Shown piece after piece: positions 43,426-52,592 of a DNA stretch of 64,000 nucleotides. The stretch covers positions 62,001 through 126,000 of the forward strand of contig SWDM01000019.1 of the NCBI GenBank assembly GCA_005116835.1. The letters run 5' to 3'. The position numbers and the translations under genes were made by a program. Source of the stretch: Nitrospira sp. (GTDB taxonomy: Bacteria > Nitrospirota > Nitrospiria > Nitrospirales > Nitrospiraceae). The first letter of the stretch is position 1, and every line of letters begins with the position of its first letter. The notes under the pieces are model-generated. The model had not been told where the DNA came from. It was given only the letters and a program-made list of their open reading frames with translations, and searched no databases.

Positions 43426-44175
43426 ATGCCCACCACCTCTGGTTCTCGAACGCCTTCTCAGCGCAAGAAAAGCACAAAGAAGTTTCCTGGCCCTGACGTC
43501 TCGCTGAAGCGCCGGTTTCAGTCCCGGTTGCTGAAATGGTATGGGAAGCACGGCCGCGATTTGCCCTGGCGAAAGACCTCTGACCCCTATCATATTCTGG
43601 TCTCGGAAGTGATGTTGCAACAGACGCAAGTTGATCGGGTGATTCCAAAGTACCACGAGTTTCTGGGCCGCTATCCAAGTTTCGAGGAATTGGCCGATGC
43701 CCCGGTCTCTGACGTGAAGAAGACGTGGTACCCGCTCGGTTACAATATTCGGCCCGAGCGGTTACACAGCATAGCTTGCGAGACAGTGGAGCGGTATGGG
43801 GGCCAACTGCCGAGCGATGAGGACGAATTGCTGTCGTTCAAGGGAATCGGTCGTTACACGGCTGGGGCAATTCGGTCGTTTGCATTCAACGAAGATGCGC
43901 CGATCCTGGATACTAACGTCATTCGGGTTCTTCATCGGGTGTTCATAGCCAAGGGAGATTCCAAGACTCAGAAGGCAAGGCTCTGGCATTTGTCGGAAGC
44001 CTTGATTCCGACCGGGAAGGGGTATGACTTCAACCAGGCGATCATGGATTTTGGAGCGACCTGCTGCACAGCTAGAAATCCCTCCTGTCAGCAATGTCCG
44101 ATGAAATCCTTTTGCAAGACATACCCATTTGACCGGAAATTGCGAAATACGGCGGTACGGCATGAAGGTCGTTGA
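43426..44175 (+). CDS. mutY: A/G-specific adenine glycosylase MutY, short form
   Basis: 249 residues. Removes adenine opposite 8-oxoguanine. SEVMLQQTQVDRVIPKY holds catalytic E61; helix-hairpin-helix FKGIGRYTAGAIRSFAF; LDTNVIRVLHRVF holds D162; iron-sulfur motif C-x6-C-x2-C-x5-C (CCTARNPSCQQCPMKSFC). The usual C-terminal Nudix-like domain (about 100 residues) is absent; instead a separate Nudix gene overlaps the end by 14 bases. ATG 43426 is preferred to the upstream TTG. Confidence 0.88.
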   Translation: MPTTSGSRTPSQRKKSTKKFPGPDVSLKRRFQSRLLKWYGKHGRDLPWRKTSDPYHILVSEVMLQQTQVDRVIPKYHEFLGRYPSFEELADAPVSDVKKTWYPLGYNIRPERLHSIACETVERYGGQLPSDEDELLSFKGIGRYTAGAIRSFAFNEDAPILDTNVIRVLHRVFIAKGDSKTQKARLWHLSEALIPTGKGYDFNQAIMDFGATCCTARNPSCQQCPMKSFCKTYPFDRKLRNTAVRHEGR

Positions 44176-44557
44176 GGTTGCGGCCGGTCTTGTCTATCGC
44201 GAGGGCCGCTACCTGATTGCCCGAAGGAATCCCGGTGTGCATTTGGCTGGCTTCTGGGAGTTTCCAGGAGGAAAGCGCGAGTCCGGTGAAACATTGGAAG
44301 AATGTTTGCAGCGCGAGTTGTTCGAGGAATTGGGCATTCGTATCGACGAGCCGACACCGTTTCAGAGTATTCGGCACGAGTATGCGGAGAAGACGGTGGA
44401 GCTGCATTTTTTCCATTGTAGGATCCAATCTGGGCAGGCTACCGCTATCGACTGTGCTGAAATTCGATGGGTATTACCTCAGGAATTAAGCAACTTTGAA
44501 TTTCCTCCGGCGGATCGTCCCATTATCGAAGCTTTGCTGCGACAGAGCATGGAGTAG
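44162..44557 (+). CDS. MutT-like Nudix hydrolase
   Basis: 131 residues. MKVVEVAAGLVYREGRYLIA, complete Nudix box (GGKRESGETLEECLQRELFE followed by ELG), then EKTVELHFFHCRI. Likely hydrolyses oxidised purine nucleotides such as 8-oxo-dGTP. Overlaps mutY by 14 bases; together they form a damage-avoidance pair (MutY removes mispaired A, MutT cleans the pool). The Nudix box is intact, so this is an enzyme and not just MutY's recognition domain. Confidence 0.9.
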   Translation: MKVVEVAAGLVYREGRYLIARRNPGVHLAGFWEFPGGKRESGETLEECLQRELFEELGIRIDEPTPFQSIRHEYAEKTVELHFFHCRIQSGQATAIDCAEIRWVLPQELSNFEFPPADRPIIEALLRQSME

Positions 44558-44562
44558 ACGTT

Positions 44563-45279
44563 ATGAAGGTTGTCCTGGATATTGAGACCATTCAAACGCC
44601 CAGGGGGGAGTGGGAGCGGTTGAGTGGGAAGCTCCCGCCTTCTGCCGAACTCGAGACGGCAGGCGAGGCCTATGATTTATTTACGGCAGGGGCTGCAGAA
44701 GTTCAACGACGCGCCGAGGATGAACAATATGCGAAGTCTGCCTTCGACGCTACATATAGCCAGATCGTCTGTATCGGTCTATTGGAGTTTTCCGATCAGC
44801 TTGAGCCTCGTGGATCGGTGGCCTGGTATGGCGGCAATGAGAAGGAACTCCTGAAACAATTCTGGAGCCGTCTGGCTCAGAATCGCCCGGCGCTCTTCAT
44901 TACCCATAACGGGTTGGGCTTTGATCTCCCTTTCCTTAAGAAGCGATCGATTGTGCATCAAGTGAAGCCGAGCCTGGACATCAACCTTGCCAAGTTTCGC
45001 ACGGAACCTGTTTATGACACGATGGCGATCTGGAGTAATTGGGATACGCGCGGGTGGGTCAAGCTCGATGTGCTGGCACGGGCTCTCAACGTTGAAACGA
45101 AATCGGGGAGTGGAGCCCAGGTCGCTGAGATGTGGGGAAAGGGACAGGGGCTTGAGTTGGCCCGGTACTGCTTACAAGATACCTATGTGACGTATGCCTG
45201 TTATTGCCGGATGAATTTTCGTCAACCCCTGTCCAGCGAAGTGGTCTTGCTCCAGCCTGAGCTACTGGCCGTCGAATAA
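44563..45279 (+). CDS. PolB-like 3'-5' exonuclease
   Basis: 238 residues. MKVVLDIETIQTP carries the DxE motif (D6, E8), ALFITHNGLGFDLPFLKKRS the second, and LARYCLQDTYVTYACYCRM the third (the D-x3-Y type). This is the RNase H-like DnaQ superfamily, in the group related to the DNA polymerase B exonuclease domain. Adjacent to the mutY/Nudix pair, suggesting a DNA repair cluster. Confidence 0.85.
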   Translation: MKVVLDIETIQTPRGEWERLSGKLPPSAELETAGEAYDLFTAGAAEVQRRAEDEQYAKSAFDATYSQIVCIGLLEFSDQLEPRGSVAWYGGNEKELLKQFWSRLAQNRPALFITHNGLGFDLPFLKKRSIVHQVKPSLDINLAKFRTEPVYDTMAIWSNWDTRGWVKLDVLARALNVETKSGSGAQVAEMWGKGQGLELARYCLQDTYVTYACYCRMNFRQPLSSEVVLLQPELLAVE

Positions 45280-45285
45280 GACTGC

Positions 45286-46215
45286 TCAGCGGCTGTGTGC
45301 AGCCTGCGCTTGCTTCTTCTTCGCTGTCGGTTTTGCAGATACTTTGGTCAACCGGAGCGCTTCCATTTCCTCGGCACGGTTCCGGAGTTCTCGTTTCATC
45401 CAGTCTGCTTCCTTGCGCAGCATACTAATTTCAATTTCTTTTTTGGCTAGTATGTCTTTCGCTATCTTCAATTCGCTCAGTTGTTGGGCTGTTAACGTGC
45501 CCTCTCCCGACTCCTGAAGCATGTTGTCGGAGATTTCAGGTGTCCTTGGTGGCGCTGCCATTGTCATCGTGGCAGTTGAAGTGGGCGGTGTAGTTTTTAC
45601 TATTGCGAGGGGTGCGGGCATCGAGGCTTTGGCCACTTGATTGTGGTCGATGACCATTGTCACGGCATCGTGCGCGCCACCGGCTGCATAGGCCGGGGTC
45701 GGCTCCGTATGCGCCGCCGACTCAGGCATGAAAACAGTCGGTTTGGCGCCTTTACCAATGGTCAAGTAGACGGAGCCGTTCATGACATAAATACTGCCCG
45801 TGGTGGGTTCAGAGCCTGACCCTGCCGATGAGGACAGGCGAAACCCAACAAGTTCTTCGGGTTTCGCTGCTGATAAACCTTGGGTGAGCAGGGGAGAAAG
45901 AAACTCTACATCCTCATCGCTGAAAATTCTCATCGGCTTGCTGCCACCAGCGGACATTCTCGAAGATCCGCTCGCACCGTCATTGCCGTATAACCCTTTG
46001 ATGATCTTTGCGATTGTCATTTGATCGATCACCGCCGGATGGCTGGCTTCATATGACCAATCGGTTACTTCCTCCAAGAAGACGTTGTTTTTTGTATTGT
46101 GAGTAATCTTTGTTCCGCTTGCGCAGCCTGCGGTGACGAAGGCAATTATCGTAATCCCGACTAGGCTCTGTACGACCGGACTCAGCAAGCAGGTTCGCAA
46201 TCGGTGGATATTCAT
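45286..46215 (-). CDS. Coiled-coil lipoprotein of unknown function
   Basis: 309 residues. Signal peptide and lipobox ITIIAFVTAGCASG; a middle region without known domain (SVYLTIGKGAKPTVFMPESA); a C-terminal coiled coil (ELKIAKDILAKKEIEISMLR, EADWMKRELRNRAEEMEALR) ending basic. Probably anchored in the outer membrane. ATG 46215 is preferred because a lipobox must be near the start; the longer open frame is unlikely. Confidence 0.65.
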   Translation of the reverse strand: MNIHRLRTCLLSPVVQSLVGITIIAFVTAGCASGTKITHNTKNNVFLEEVTDWSYEASHPAVIDQMTIAKIIKGLYGNDGASGSSRMSAGGSKPMRIFSDEDVEFLSPLLTQGLSAAKPEELVGFRLSSSAGSGSEPTTGSIYVMNGSVYLTIGKGAKPTVFMPESAAHTEPTPAYAAGGAHDAVTMVIDHNQVAKASMPAPLAIVKTTPPTSTATMTMAAPPRTPEISDNMLQESGEGTLTAQQLSELKIAKDILAKKEIEISMLRKEADWMKRELRNRAEEMEALRLTKVSAKPTAKKKQAQAAHSR

Positions 46216-46289
46216 TGTGACTCTCCTTCGTTCAGGGCTGGAATGGCCCTGATGCCTCGTGGCAAAACGCCATTTCGCAGTGCCCAGGA

Positions 46290-46421
46290 TTACCAAATAC
46301 CTAACCCCATTAGTGCCATGCTTAACGCAATCCATCCGAAGAGTCCCAGCGCAATGATGGTCTCCAAGCTCAGGGATATCCCCTTCTTTTCTTTTTGTGC
46401 CTGGTCTTGATTCTCGATCAT
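46290..46421 (-). CDS. 43-residue single-span membrane peptide
   Basis: Sequence starts MIENQDQAQKEKKGISLSLE and then TIIALGLFGWIALSMALMGL-GIW before a stop. Strong ribosome site GGAGACGAGAC six bases before the ATG. Charged cytoplasmic end, one membrane helix. Located 75 bases before the coiled-coil lipoprotein gene, same strand, so likely co-transcribed. Unrecognised. Confidence 0.6.
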   Translation of the reverse strand: MIENQDQAQKEKKGISLSLETIIALGLFGWIALSMALMGLGIW

Positions 46422-46803
46422 GTCTCGTCTCCAGGAGTGAGTGGTGTAACCAGGCGTTAATGCACAGCAAGGACTATGCCCATCGCAGAGACAAGAGAAT
46501 CTCCGTTATGTCTCACCAATACCTTGATAAGTTTGACTTATTAGAGAATGGCTATATCGGCGGGAGAAATGATAATGCTAACAGTGAATAATAGATAATA
46601 ATTTAACTTCATAAATGTCGCATATAGAGATTTTTGAAATCAGAACGGAAGCCCTTGTTATGTAGATATCAGGGCCACTTCACTTCTTGATAGCCATATT
46701 GAACGCCTGAATCCCTATCAGGGCATTGTTCAGAAGTGACCGCTTTTATGGTCATATTATACAGAATAGGAGTCTTGGGTACGTCGGCGGGGCTACGAAC
46801 GAT
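46422..46803. other. AT-rich gap before miaB and the membrane peptide
   Basis: 382 bases with no gene recognised. The stretch 46500-46700 is AT-rich relative to the window (AATAATAGATAATAATTTAA at about 46585) and could hold the promoter of the 46421 gene. Confidence 0.4.
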
Positions 46804-48153
46804 TCAGCTTAATTGAGGACTTTCTCCGTATAGCGTGGTGGATGACGTGTCGTAGATGGCAAGAGAGACCATGTCTCCCGGTTTAGAGGATACGGCACTC
46901 TTGTCCCAGATCACAGTAATGTTGCCGTCCGACTTTCCCATTCCTTGTGCAGCGGATCGTTTGGCATCCCCTTCGACTAGAACGGGAACTGTTGTCTTGA
47001 GATATTCTCGATTGCGCTCGCAGGAAATATTTCGCTGGAGGTCGAAGAGCCGAGTGACCCGTTCGGTTTTGACCGTCGCGGTAACATCGTCTGAGTATTT
47101 GCGCGCCGCGATGGTGTTCTTTCGCTCGGAGTACTTGAATATAAAGGCGGAGTGAAACCGTATTTCCTCGACGAGCCGGTACGTTTCCTCGAAGTCCGCA
47201 TCGCTTTCCCCGCAGAAACCGCAAATGATATCGGTGCTGAGAACAATGTCCGATCGCAGAGTGAGGATACGGTCGACCAAGGCTCGATATTCGCGATTGG
47301 TATAGGTTCGGTTCATCGAGCCGAGGATGCGGTCGCTGCCGGATTGGAGGGGTAAATGGATTTGCTTGCAGATAGTGGGGTGAGACGCGACAGCCTCCAG
47401 CAGTGGAAGGGGAAAGTCCTTGGGGTGTGGGGAGGTGAACCGTACACGTAGGATGCCTGGCACATCCGCGACCGCCGTGATGAGGCGCGCAAAATCCCAG
47501 TCATCGAACCGGTAGGAATTGACGTTTTGCCCAAGGAGCGTGATTTGCTTGAATCCTTGTGCTGCGATCCGGTGGGCCTCCTGAATGATTCCTTGCGGAT
47601 CGCGGGATCTCTCCCGCCCGCGAGTATAGGGGACAACACAGAAGCTGCAGAAGTTGTCACAGCCTCGCATAACGGCAATCCAGGCATTCACCCCGTCATT
47701 TCGATCCGGTTCCACATCGTGATAGGTTTCATATTCTGAAAGGTCGACCGCGAGCCCCTTCTGATCTAGCCCCTCCTCCTGAGAACGCATCGCGGTGCGG
47801 ATCAGCATCGGCAATTGGCGATAGGCATCGGGCCCGGCGAGGACATCGACCAGCGGTTGAATATCCGTTAGTTCTTCTTTCAGGTTTTGCGCCATGCAAC
47901 CCAAGACGCCTACGACCAATGGGCGCTGCCGTTTGAGTTTCTTCAGCTCTGATAAGTGCAGATAGACCTTATTGTGGGCATTCTCACGAATCGCGCAGGT
48001 GTTCATGAGAATCACGTCTGCCCGTTCGCGGTCCTCGGTAAAGACAAATCCATCCTGTTTCATCAAAGAGCGAACGAGTTCCGAGTCGTACTCGTTCATC
48101 TGACAGCCAAAGGTTTCCAAATGTACATGGGCTGGGGTGGATGTGGTTTTCAT
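46804..48153 (-). CDS. miaB: tRNA methylthiotransferase MiaB
   Basis: 449 residues. Adds 2-methylthio to i6A37 in tRNAs. N-terminal UPF0004 domain with FGCQMNEYDSE and VLGCMAQ; radical SAM motif CDNFCSFCVVPYTRGRERSR; C-terminal TRAM domain (VPVLVEGDAKRSA, NITVIWDKSA, DMVSLAIY). Start overlaps the mtaB stop (ATGA at 48150-48153), so both are translated together. Confidence 0.95.
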   Translation of the reverse strand: MKTTSTPAHVHLETFGCQMNEYDSELVRSLMKQDGFVFTEDRERADVILMNTCAIRENAHNKVYLHLSELKKLKRQRPLVVGVLGCMAQNLKEELTDIQPLVDVLAGPDAYRQLPMLIRTAMRSQEEGLDQKGLAVDLSEYETYHDVEPDRNDGVNAWIAVMRGCDNFCSFCVVPYTRGRERSRDPQGIIQEAHRIAAQGFKQITLLGQNVNSYRFDDWDFARLITAVADVPGILRVRFTSPHPKDFPLPLLEAVASHPTICKQIHLPLQSGSDRILGSMNRTYTNREYRALVDRILTLRSDIVLSTDIICGFCGESDADFEETYRLVEEIRFHSAFIFKYSERKNTIAARKYSDDVTATVKTERVTRLFDLQRNISCERNREYLKTTVPVLVEGDAKRSAAQGMGKSDGNITVIWDKSAVSSKPGDMVSLAIYDTSSTTLYGESPQLS

Positions 48154-49481
48154 AGGACTGGAACCCTTCTGGCAGGCTGATGCTCTGCGGCCAGCTGACC
48201 GACCGCCCAACTGTCGGATGCTCCGATGATACGTACCATTTTCAAGTGATTGGTCAGGTCTGTGGTTGAGGGGACACCGACTTTCAAGAAGTTTGCGGTC
48301 GTTCCGAACCTGAATCCATCTGTCGATCCTGACTCGAAGAGCACGGACATGGTGGATCCGATATATCGCTCCGCAAAGGCCAGGCGTTTAAGGCGCGATA
48401 GCTCGGCAAGTTTCTTTGCCCGTTGCCGAGCGACCGCAATCGGTGTCGGGTCGAGTAGCTTCATCGCGGCGGTGCCTGGCCGTGGCGAGTAGGTAAAGAC
48501 ATGGAAGTATGAGAAGGGAAGCTCGCGCGCAATGGCCAGAGTATGTTCGAATGCTTCCTCTGTTTCTCCTGGAAACCCGACCATCAGGTCCGTGCCCAGC
48601 CCAAGGTGAGGAATCGCCGCCACAGCTTTCTGGATCAGTCGGACATACTCTCCCACATGATAGGGCCGATTCATGGCCGATAAGATATTGGCGTCTCCGC
48701 TTTGTAAAGGAACGTGGAGATAGGGGCACAGCTTTGCCGAAGAAGCCATCAATTCCAATAGGGCGTTCGTAATCGTCGTCGGTTCAATAGATGAGATTCT
48801 GATCCGCAGGAGCCCTTCGATTCCCTCCAACTGTTCAATCAAACTGATTAAATCGATTCCGCCCTGGCTATATTGCCCGATGTTGACCCCAGTCAGCACA
48901 ATTTCCTTGTAGCCATTCGCGACTAGCGCTTCGGCTTCTCGGAGCACGTCATCTCGGAGGCGGCTCCGCTCATGTCCGCGAGCAAAGGGGATAAGACAGA
49001 AACTGCACATGACGTTGCAGCCATCCTGGATCTTGATCAGGGCTCTGGTGGAGTCTGGTTCTCCATATTCAGGCAGGGTGAAATCTTCTCTGCTGACGGC
49101 GCGAGTATGGAGAATTTCCGGGTCCGGCTGCTTCCTCAGGGCCTGTGGAGCTGGAAGAAACGAGGGTAAGTCCCATTTGAATTGATTACCGACAATTAGA
49201 TCGATTCCGGGAATGGTGCGAAGCTCCTGAACGCCGGTTTGAGCATAACAGCCGGTCACTGCTATGAAGGCGTCGGGGGAATGTTTCAAGGTCTTGCGGA
49301 TGACATATCGGCAAGTCCGTTCTGCTTCCTCAGTGACGGAGCAGGTGTTTAGGACCAGCAAGTCAGTCGGCTCTCCAAACTCGACCATGCGATAGCCGTC
49401 GCGTTGCAGACGTGCTGCAAGCACTGTTGTCTCTGCCTGATTGAGTCGGCAGCCGAGTGTATGGAGAGAAGCTCGTTTCAT
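48150..49481 (-). CDS. mtaB: tRNA t6A37 methylthiotransferase MtaB
   Basis: 443 residues. Converts t6A37 to ms2t6A37. LHTLGCRLNQAET and VTGCYAQTGVQEL in the N-terminal domain; radical SAM motif GCNVMCSFCLIPFARGHERS; TRAM domain at the end. LGCRLNQ and the CNVMCSFC spacing distinguish it from MiaB. First gene of the mtaB-miaB pair. Confidence 0.92.
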   Translation of the reverse strand: MKRASLHTLGCRLNQAETTVLAARLQRDGYRMVEFGEPTDLLVLNTCSVTEEAERTCRYVIRKTLKHSPDAFIAVTGCYAQTGVQELRTIPGIDLIVGNQFKWDLPSFLPAPQALRKQPDPEILHTRAVSREDFTLPEYGEPDSTRALIKIQDGCNVMCSFCLIPFARGHERSRLRDDVLREAEALVANGYKEIVLTGVNIGQYSQGGIDLISLIEQLEGIEGLLRIRISSIEPTTITNALLELMASSAKLCPYLHVPLQSGDANILSAMNRPYHVGEYVRLIQKAVAAIPHLGLGTDLMVGFPGETEEAFEHTLAIARELPFSYFHVFTYSPRPGTAAMKLLDPTPIAVARQRAKKLAELSRLKRLAFAERYIGSTMSVLFESGSTDGFRFGTTANFLKVGVPSTTDLTNHLKMVRIIGASDSWAVGQLAAEHQPARRVPVL

Positions 49482-49596
49482 GGCAGTCGGGCATTATAGG
49501 GAGATCCGATCAATGGGCGCAAGGATCTCCGGCTGGTTGGGCTGCATTCTGCTCTCGCTTGAAGGGCTTAGATACTCATGGTAAAGTCCGCCGGGC

Positions 49597-50034
49597 TTGC
49601 GCCCGCCTGATTATCGTGAGTCTCTTGTGATACGTTCACAGCTGTCAGCGGCTCTATTCACAGTATCTTTTCTCTTCCTTTCCGAGTCTGGAGGGTGGAC
49701 GAAGGATCTTCTCCCCCTTGAACCTGACCTAGAGACCAGAATCGAAGAACATTACGACCACGAAGCCCGACTCTTTTTAACACTCTACTCTCTGTACGGA
49801 AACGGCCAAATCGATTATGTGACCGGCCGTCTCGTTCAGGAATATTCCAGGAGCAGTTATGGCAACCCTGTCTACCGGACAGAGGCCTATCCCTTGTTCT
49901 ACTGGTGGAACCACACCATGTATAACGATCCGGAACAGGATGGCGTGAACGGAAACGAACGGGTCTATCAAGAGAACGTCGAGTTCGATATTTCTCGCTA
50001 CAAGCCCTGTACGTTCAACGGACAGCTCTGCTGA
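49597..50034 (+). CDS. Hypothetical exported protein
   Basis: Up to 145 residues (TTG 49597; GTG 49627 is a plausible alternative and gives a shorter, cleaner signal). Hydrophobic stretch LSAALFTVSFLFLSESGG then a mature part rich in aromatic residues (YVTGRLVQEYSRSSYGNPVY, EAYPLFYWWNHTMYNDPEQD). No domain recognised. Probably periplasmic. Confidence 0.55.
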   Translation: MRPPDYRESLVIRSQLSAALFTVSFLFLSESGGWTKDLLPLEPDLETRIEEHYDHEARLFLTLYSLYGNGQIDYVTGRLVQEYSRSSYGNPVYRTEAYPLFYWWNHTMYNDPEQDGVNGNERVYQENVEFDISRYKPCTFNGQLC

Positions 50035-50181
50035 GACTCGGTTCGCGGCTGTGCGAGGTGGTTCTTCGGTGCCGCTTCGACCTATTCCTCCTTCCTCTTG
50101 TTAGATTCGATTTCGAGAATGTCTGAGCCGCCTCTCCATTCCGATGATATGCTGCTCTCTCATGTGTGCTAAATCGGTTCG

Positions 50182-51450
50182 ATGAAAACACCATCGTTTG
50201 TACAGACTCTTGCGAATCGGCGGATCGCCGTCATGCTGCCCCTGGGTTTCGCCTCGGGGCTGCCATTGGCCCTTACATCTGGAACGCTGCAGGCTTGGCT
50301 GACGGTTGCAGGGCTCGACTTGAAGACCATCGGCATTTTTACGCTCGTCGGGCTTCCATACACGCTGAAATTCTTGTGGGCTCCATTGATGGATCGTCTG
50401 GTTCCTCCCTGGCTGGGGCGACGGCGCGGATGGATGTTGGTGATGCAGATCGGTGTTGCGCTCGGCTTGGTGGCGATGGCGGTGACTGGGCCGGGCCAGC
50501 GCCCGGAAATACTGGGGGCCTTGGCCCTGATGGTAGCATTCCTCGCCGCCTCGCTCGACATTGTCTTCGATGCCTATCGGACCGATGTGCTCTTGGGTCC
50601 GGAACGGGGCTTCGGTGTAGCCGTGTGGGTGAATGGCTATCGATGTGCGCTGTTGCTTGCGAGTGCCGGCGCCCTCCTATTGGCCGATCGAATTGGATGG
50701 CAAAACACTTACCTGCTGCTTGCCGCAGTGATGCTCGCTGGAGTCGCCACAATTCTCGCGAGCCCGGAACCGTCTGAGCCAAGTGCGGCCCCGGCCAGTA
50801 TGGCTGAAGCGATTGGCGGTCCCTTGAAAGAGTTCTTCGCTCGTCCTGGGGTGGCAGGGCTCCTTGCCTTGATTATTTTCTATAAGGTCGGAGACGCCGT
50901 CGCAGCCTCGCTTCAAACGGCATTTCTTATCGGAGGCATGGGTTTCTCCATCAGCGAGGTTGGGTATGTAAAGGGTTTCGGGATTGGCGCCACACTCATC
51001 GGCGCATTGGCCGGGGGTGTTGCAATGGCCAAGCTCGGGATGGTCCGGTCGTTATTGCTTTTTGGTCTGCTACAAGCGGTTTCAAACTTGGGATTCATGT
51101 GGCTTGCCTGGATGGGCAAGAGTTACGTGGCGCTCACGGCGTCGATTCTTATCGAGAATGTCACCGGCGGTATGGGCACCGTCGCGTTTGTCGCATTGAT
51201 TATGTCGCTCTGCGACCACCGTTATACCGCAACGCAGTTCGCGTTGCTCTCCTCGCTGGAAGCGCTCGGGCGAGTGTTTTCAGGCCGTCCGTCCGCTGAG
51301 CTGGTTGAAATGGTCGGCTGGGCGCAGTTTTTCTTCTGGTCGTTTCTGATCGCGTTACCAGGCATTTGGCTGGTGTGGGCTCTCCGAACACAGTTGCATC
51401 GAGAAACCGACCGCGATGGGCAAGCACGAGTCGGCTCAGCCGGTCTTTAA
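50182..51450 (+). CDS. AmpG-like MFS permease
   Basis: 422 residues, 12 predicted membrane spans. FASGLPLALTSGTLQAWLTV, GLPYTLKFLWAPLMDRLVPP and LGRRRGWMLVMQIG match AmpG, the importer of GlcNAc-anhydromuramyl peptides in cell-wall recycling. The C-terminus is basic and short. Ends 15 bases into the convergent small membrane protein gene. Confidence 0.85.
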   Translation: MKTPSFVQTLANRRIAVMLPLGFASGLPLALTSGTLQAWLTVAGLDLKTIGIFTLVGLPYTLKFLWAPLMDRLVPPWLGRRRGWMLVMQIGVALGLVAMAVTGPGQRPEILGALALMVAFLAASLDIVFDAYRTDVLLGPERGFGVAVWVNGYRCALLLASAGALLLADRIGWQNTYLLLAAVMLAGVATILASPEPSEPSAAPASMAEAIGGPLKEFFARPGVAGLLALIIFYKVGDAVAASLQTAFLIGGMGFSISEVGYVKGFGIGATLIGALAGGVAMAKLGMVRSLLLFGLLQAVSNLGFMWLAWMGKSYVALTASILIENVTGGMGTVAFVALIMSLCDHRYTATQFALLSSLEALGRVFSGRPSAELVEMVGWAQFFFWSFLIALPGIWLVWALRTQLHRETDRDGQARVGSAGL

Positions 51451-51741
51451 CGGACGTATGCGGCGTTGGAGGAACAAGACGAACAGCATCAAAGTGGGGA
51501 GGGGTACCAGGACGAAGGGGACCAGCCAAATCCAGACATTCTTCCCACGCATGCGGGCTTGATCGATCATCCAGACAAAGACCCAGACGATCAAGCCAAG
51601 GTAATTGATGGCCATCCAGCCCGTCATATACATCGTGAGGTCGCTCATGCTGCCCGGCGCGGTATTGAGGAGAAAGATCCCCAGCGTCAGTATAAATAGC
51701 CCTATCAAGGCTGCGACAAGGCGTTTGCTCCAGACAAACAT
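51436..51741 (-). CDS. Small membrane protein, unknown
   Basis: 101 residues from ATG 51741. Three hydrophobic segments (VAALIGLFILTLGIFLLNTA, MAINYLGLIVWVFVWMIDQA, VWIWLVPFVLVPLPTLMLFV), ending basic (LQRRIRPLKTG). No family recognised. Convergent with the permease gene, with a 15-base overlap of the 3' ends. Confidence 0.65.
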   Translation of the reverse strand: MFVWSKRLVAALIGLFILTLGIFLLNTAPGSMSDLTMYMTGWMAINYLGLIVWVFVWMIDQARMRGKNVWIWLVPFVLVPLPTLMLFVLFLQRRIRPLKTG

Positions 51742-51881
51742 GAGAATTCTCCTGATAGAAGCCATGAGAGCAGCATGACAGCTGCCACAAACCCAAGGGG
51801 TGTTAGGCTAATGATCCGGCTGTTGATTGTCAAAGGGGAGCAACAGGCTTCCGTTCGACAGCGATCGACTGGAGAACCGGT

Positions 51882-52253
51882 ATGAGCCTTCTCCGTTTGA
51901 GCCTTGTCGTGACTGTATTAGCCGCAAGTGTCGTGTTGGCACTGACGAACCCCACCATGGATCGATATCTGGACTTTATACAGGCTGAGCTCAGCAAAGC
52001 TATGGATAGAATGGATCAGTCCACACCTGGGCGGGAAGGGGCTGTGTTGAGAAACATTTTTCGCCGGCATAGCCAAGAGCTGCTTGATACCATGGTGCGT
52101 CCTCGTACGATACGCAACAACTGGGGAATTCTTAGTAGGTTTGAAACGACGGTGCTGGGCACACGGGTTGTGGTCATCGGTATCGGGAATCAGTTCATTC
52201 CCATCGAAGGAGTGGATGAGGCAGTTTTAACCCTCGGCCGCCAAGTATTTTAA
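51882..52253 (+). CDS. DUF4359-like small exported protein
   Basis: 123 residues. Signal/anchor LSLVVTVLAASVVLALTNPT followed by YLDFIQAELSKAMDRM and a C-terminal half (NNWGILSRFETTVLGTRVVV, FIPIEGVDEAVLTLGRQVF) similar to DUF4359 proteins. Function unknown. The TNPTMDRYLDF region is the family marker I used; moderate certainty. Confidence 0.6.
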   Translation: MSLLRLSLVVTVLAASVVLALTNPTMDRYLDFIQAELSKAMDRMDQSTPGREGAVLRNIFRRHSQELLDTMVRPRTIRNNWGILSRFETTVLGTRVVVIGIGNQFIPIEGVDEAVLTLGRQVF

Positions 52254-52592
52254 TTTTTTAGCTGTGGGGAGATCCCCAACTCACCAAAATTGGCTCGGTT
52301 TTCGACCCCTCCACTGTGGATAAGTCAGTCTAAATTCCTGGAAGTTGGTGTTTCCAAATCAGTTTCAGTCATCCACAGGTTTTCATCCGTTTCCCCAGCC
52401 TAACCACTACATTTGGTATTGACAATTATTCATGATCGCTATATGTAGATGGCTTACTGGTTGGGGCGTCGTGGAGCAGCGAGCGCTTAGGGGTTCGGAT
52501 TTGATCGCCGTCCCGATTTGAAGCCTGATTATTCCTGTATTGGGATCGTAAATAGTCCCGAGCCAATTACTCGGACTGGGGGAGGGGAAGTC
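52254..52592 (+). other. Leader region of nrdJ
   Basis: 339 bases with no gene recognised. A promoter-like pair lies at 52419-52447. I looked for a cobalamin riboswitch and for a class II RNR regulatory element and could not support either by eye. Confidence 0.35.
52419..52447 (+). promoter_or_regulatory. Possible sigma-70 promoter for nrdJ
   Basis: TTGACA at 52419-52424, a perfect -35, followed by TATATG (15-base spacer) or a slightly later TATGTA (17-base spacer) as a -10. Spacing or sequence is imperfect in each case. Confidence 0.35.

Noticed and set aside
52254-52592. Cobalamin riboswitch before the B12-dependent nrdJ
   Set aside because: I could not find the conserved B12-box pattern by eye, so I do not claim it; a covariance search would decide.
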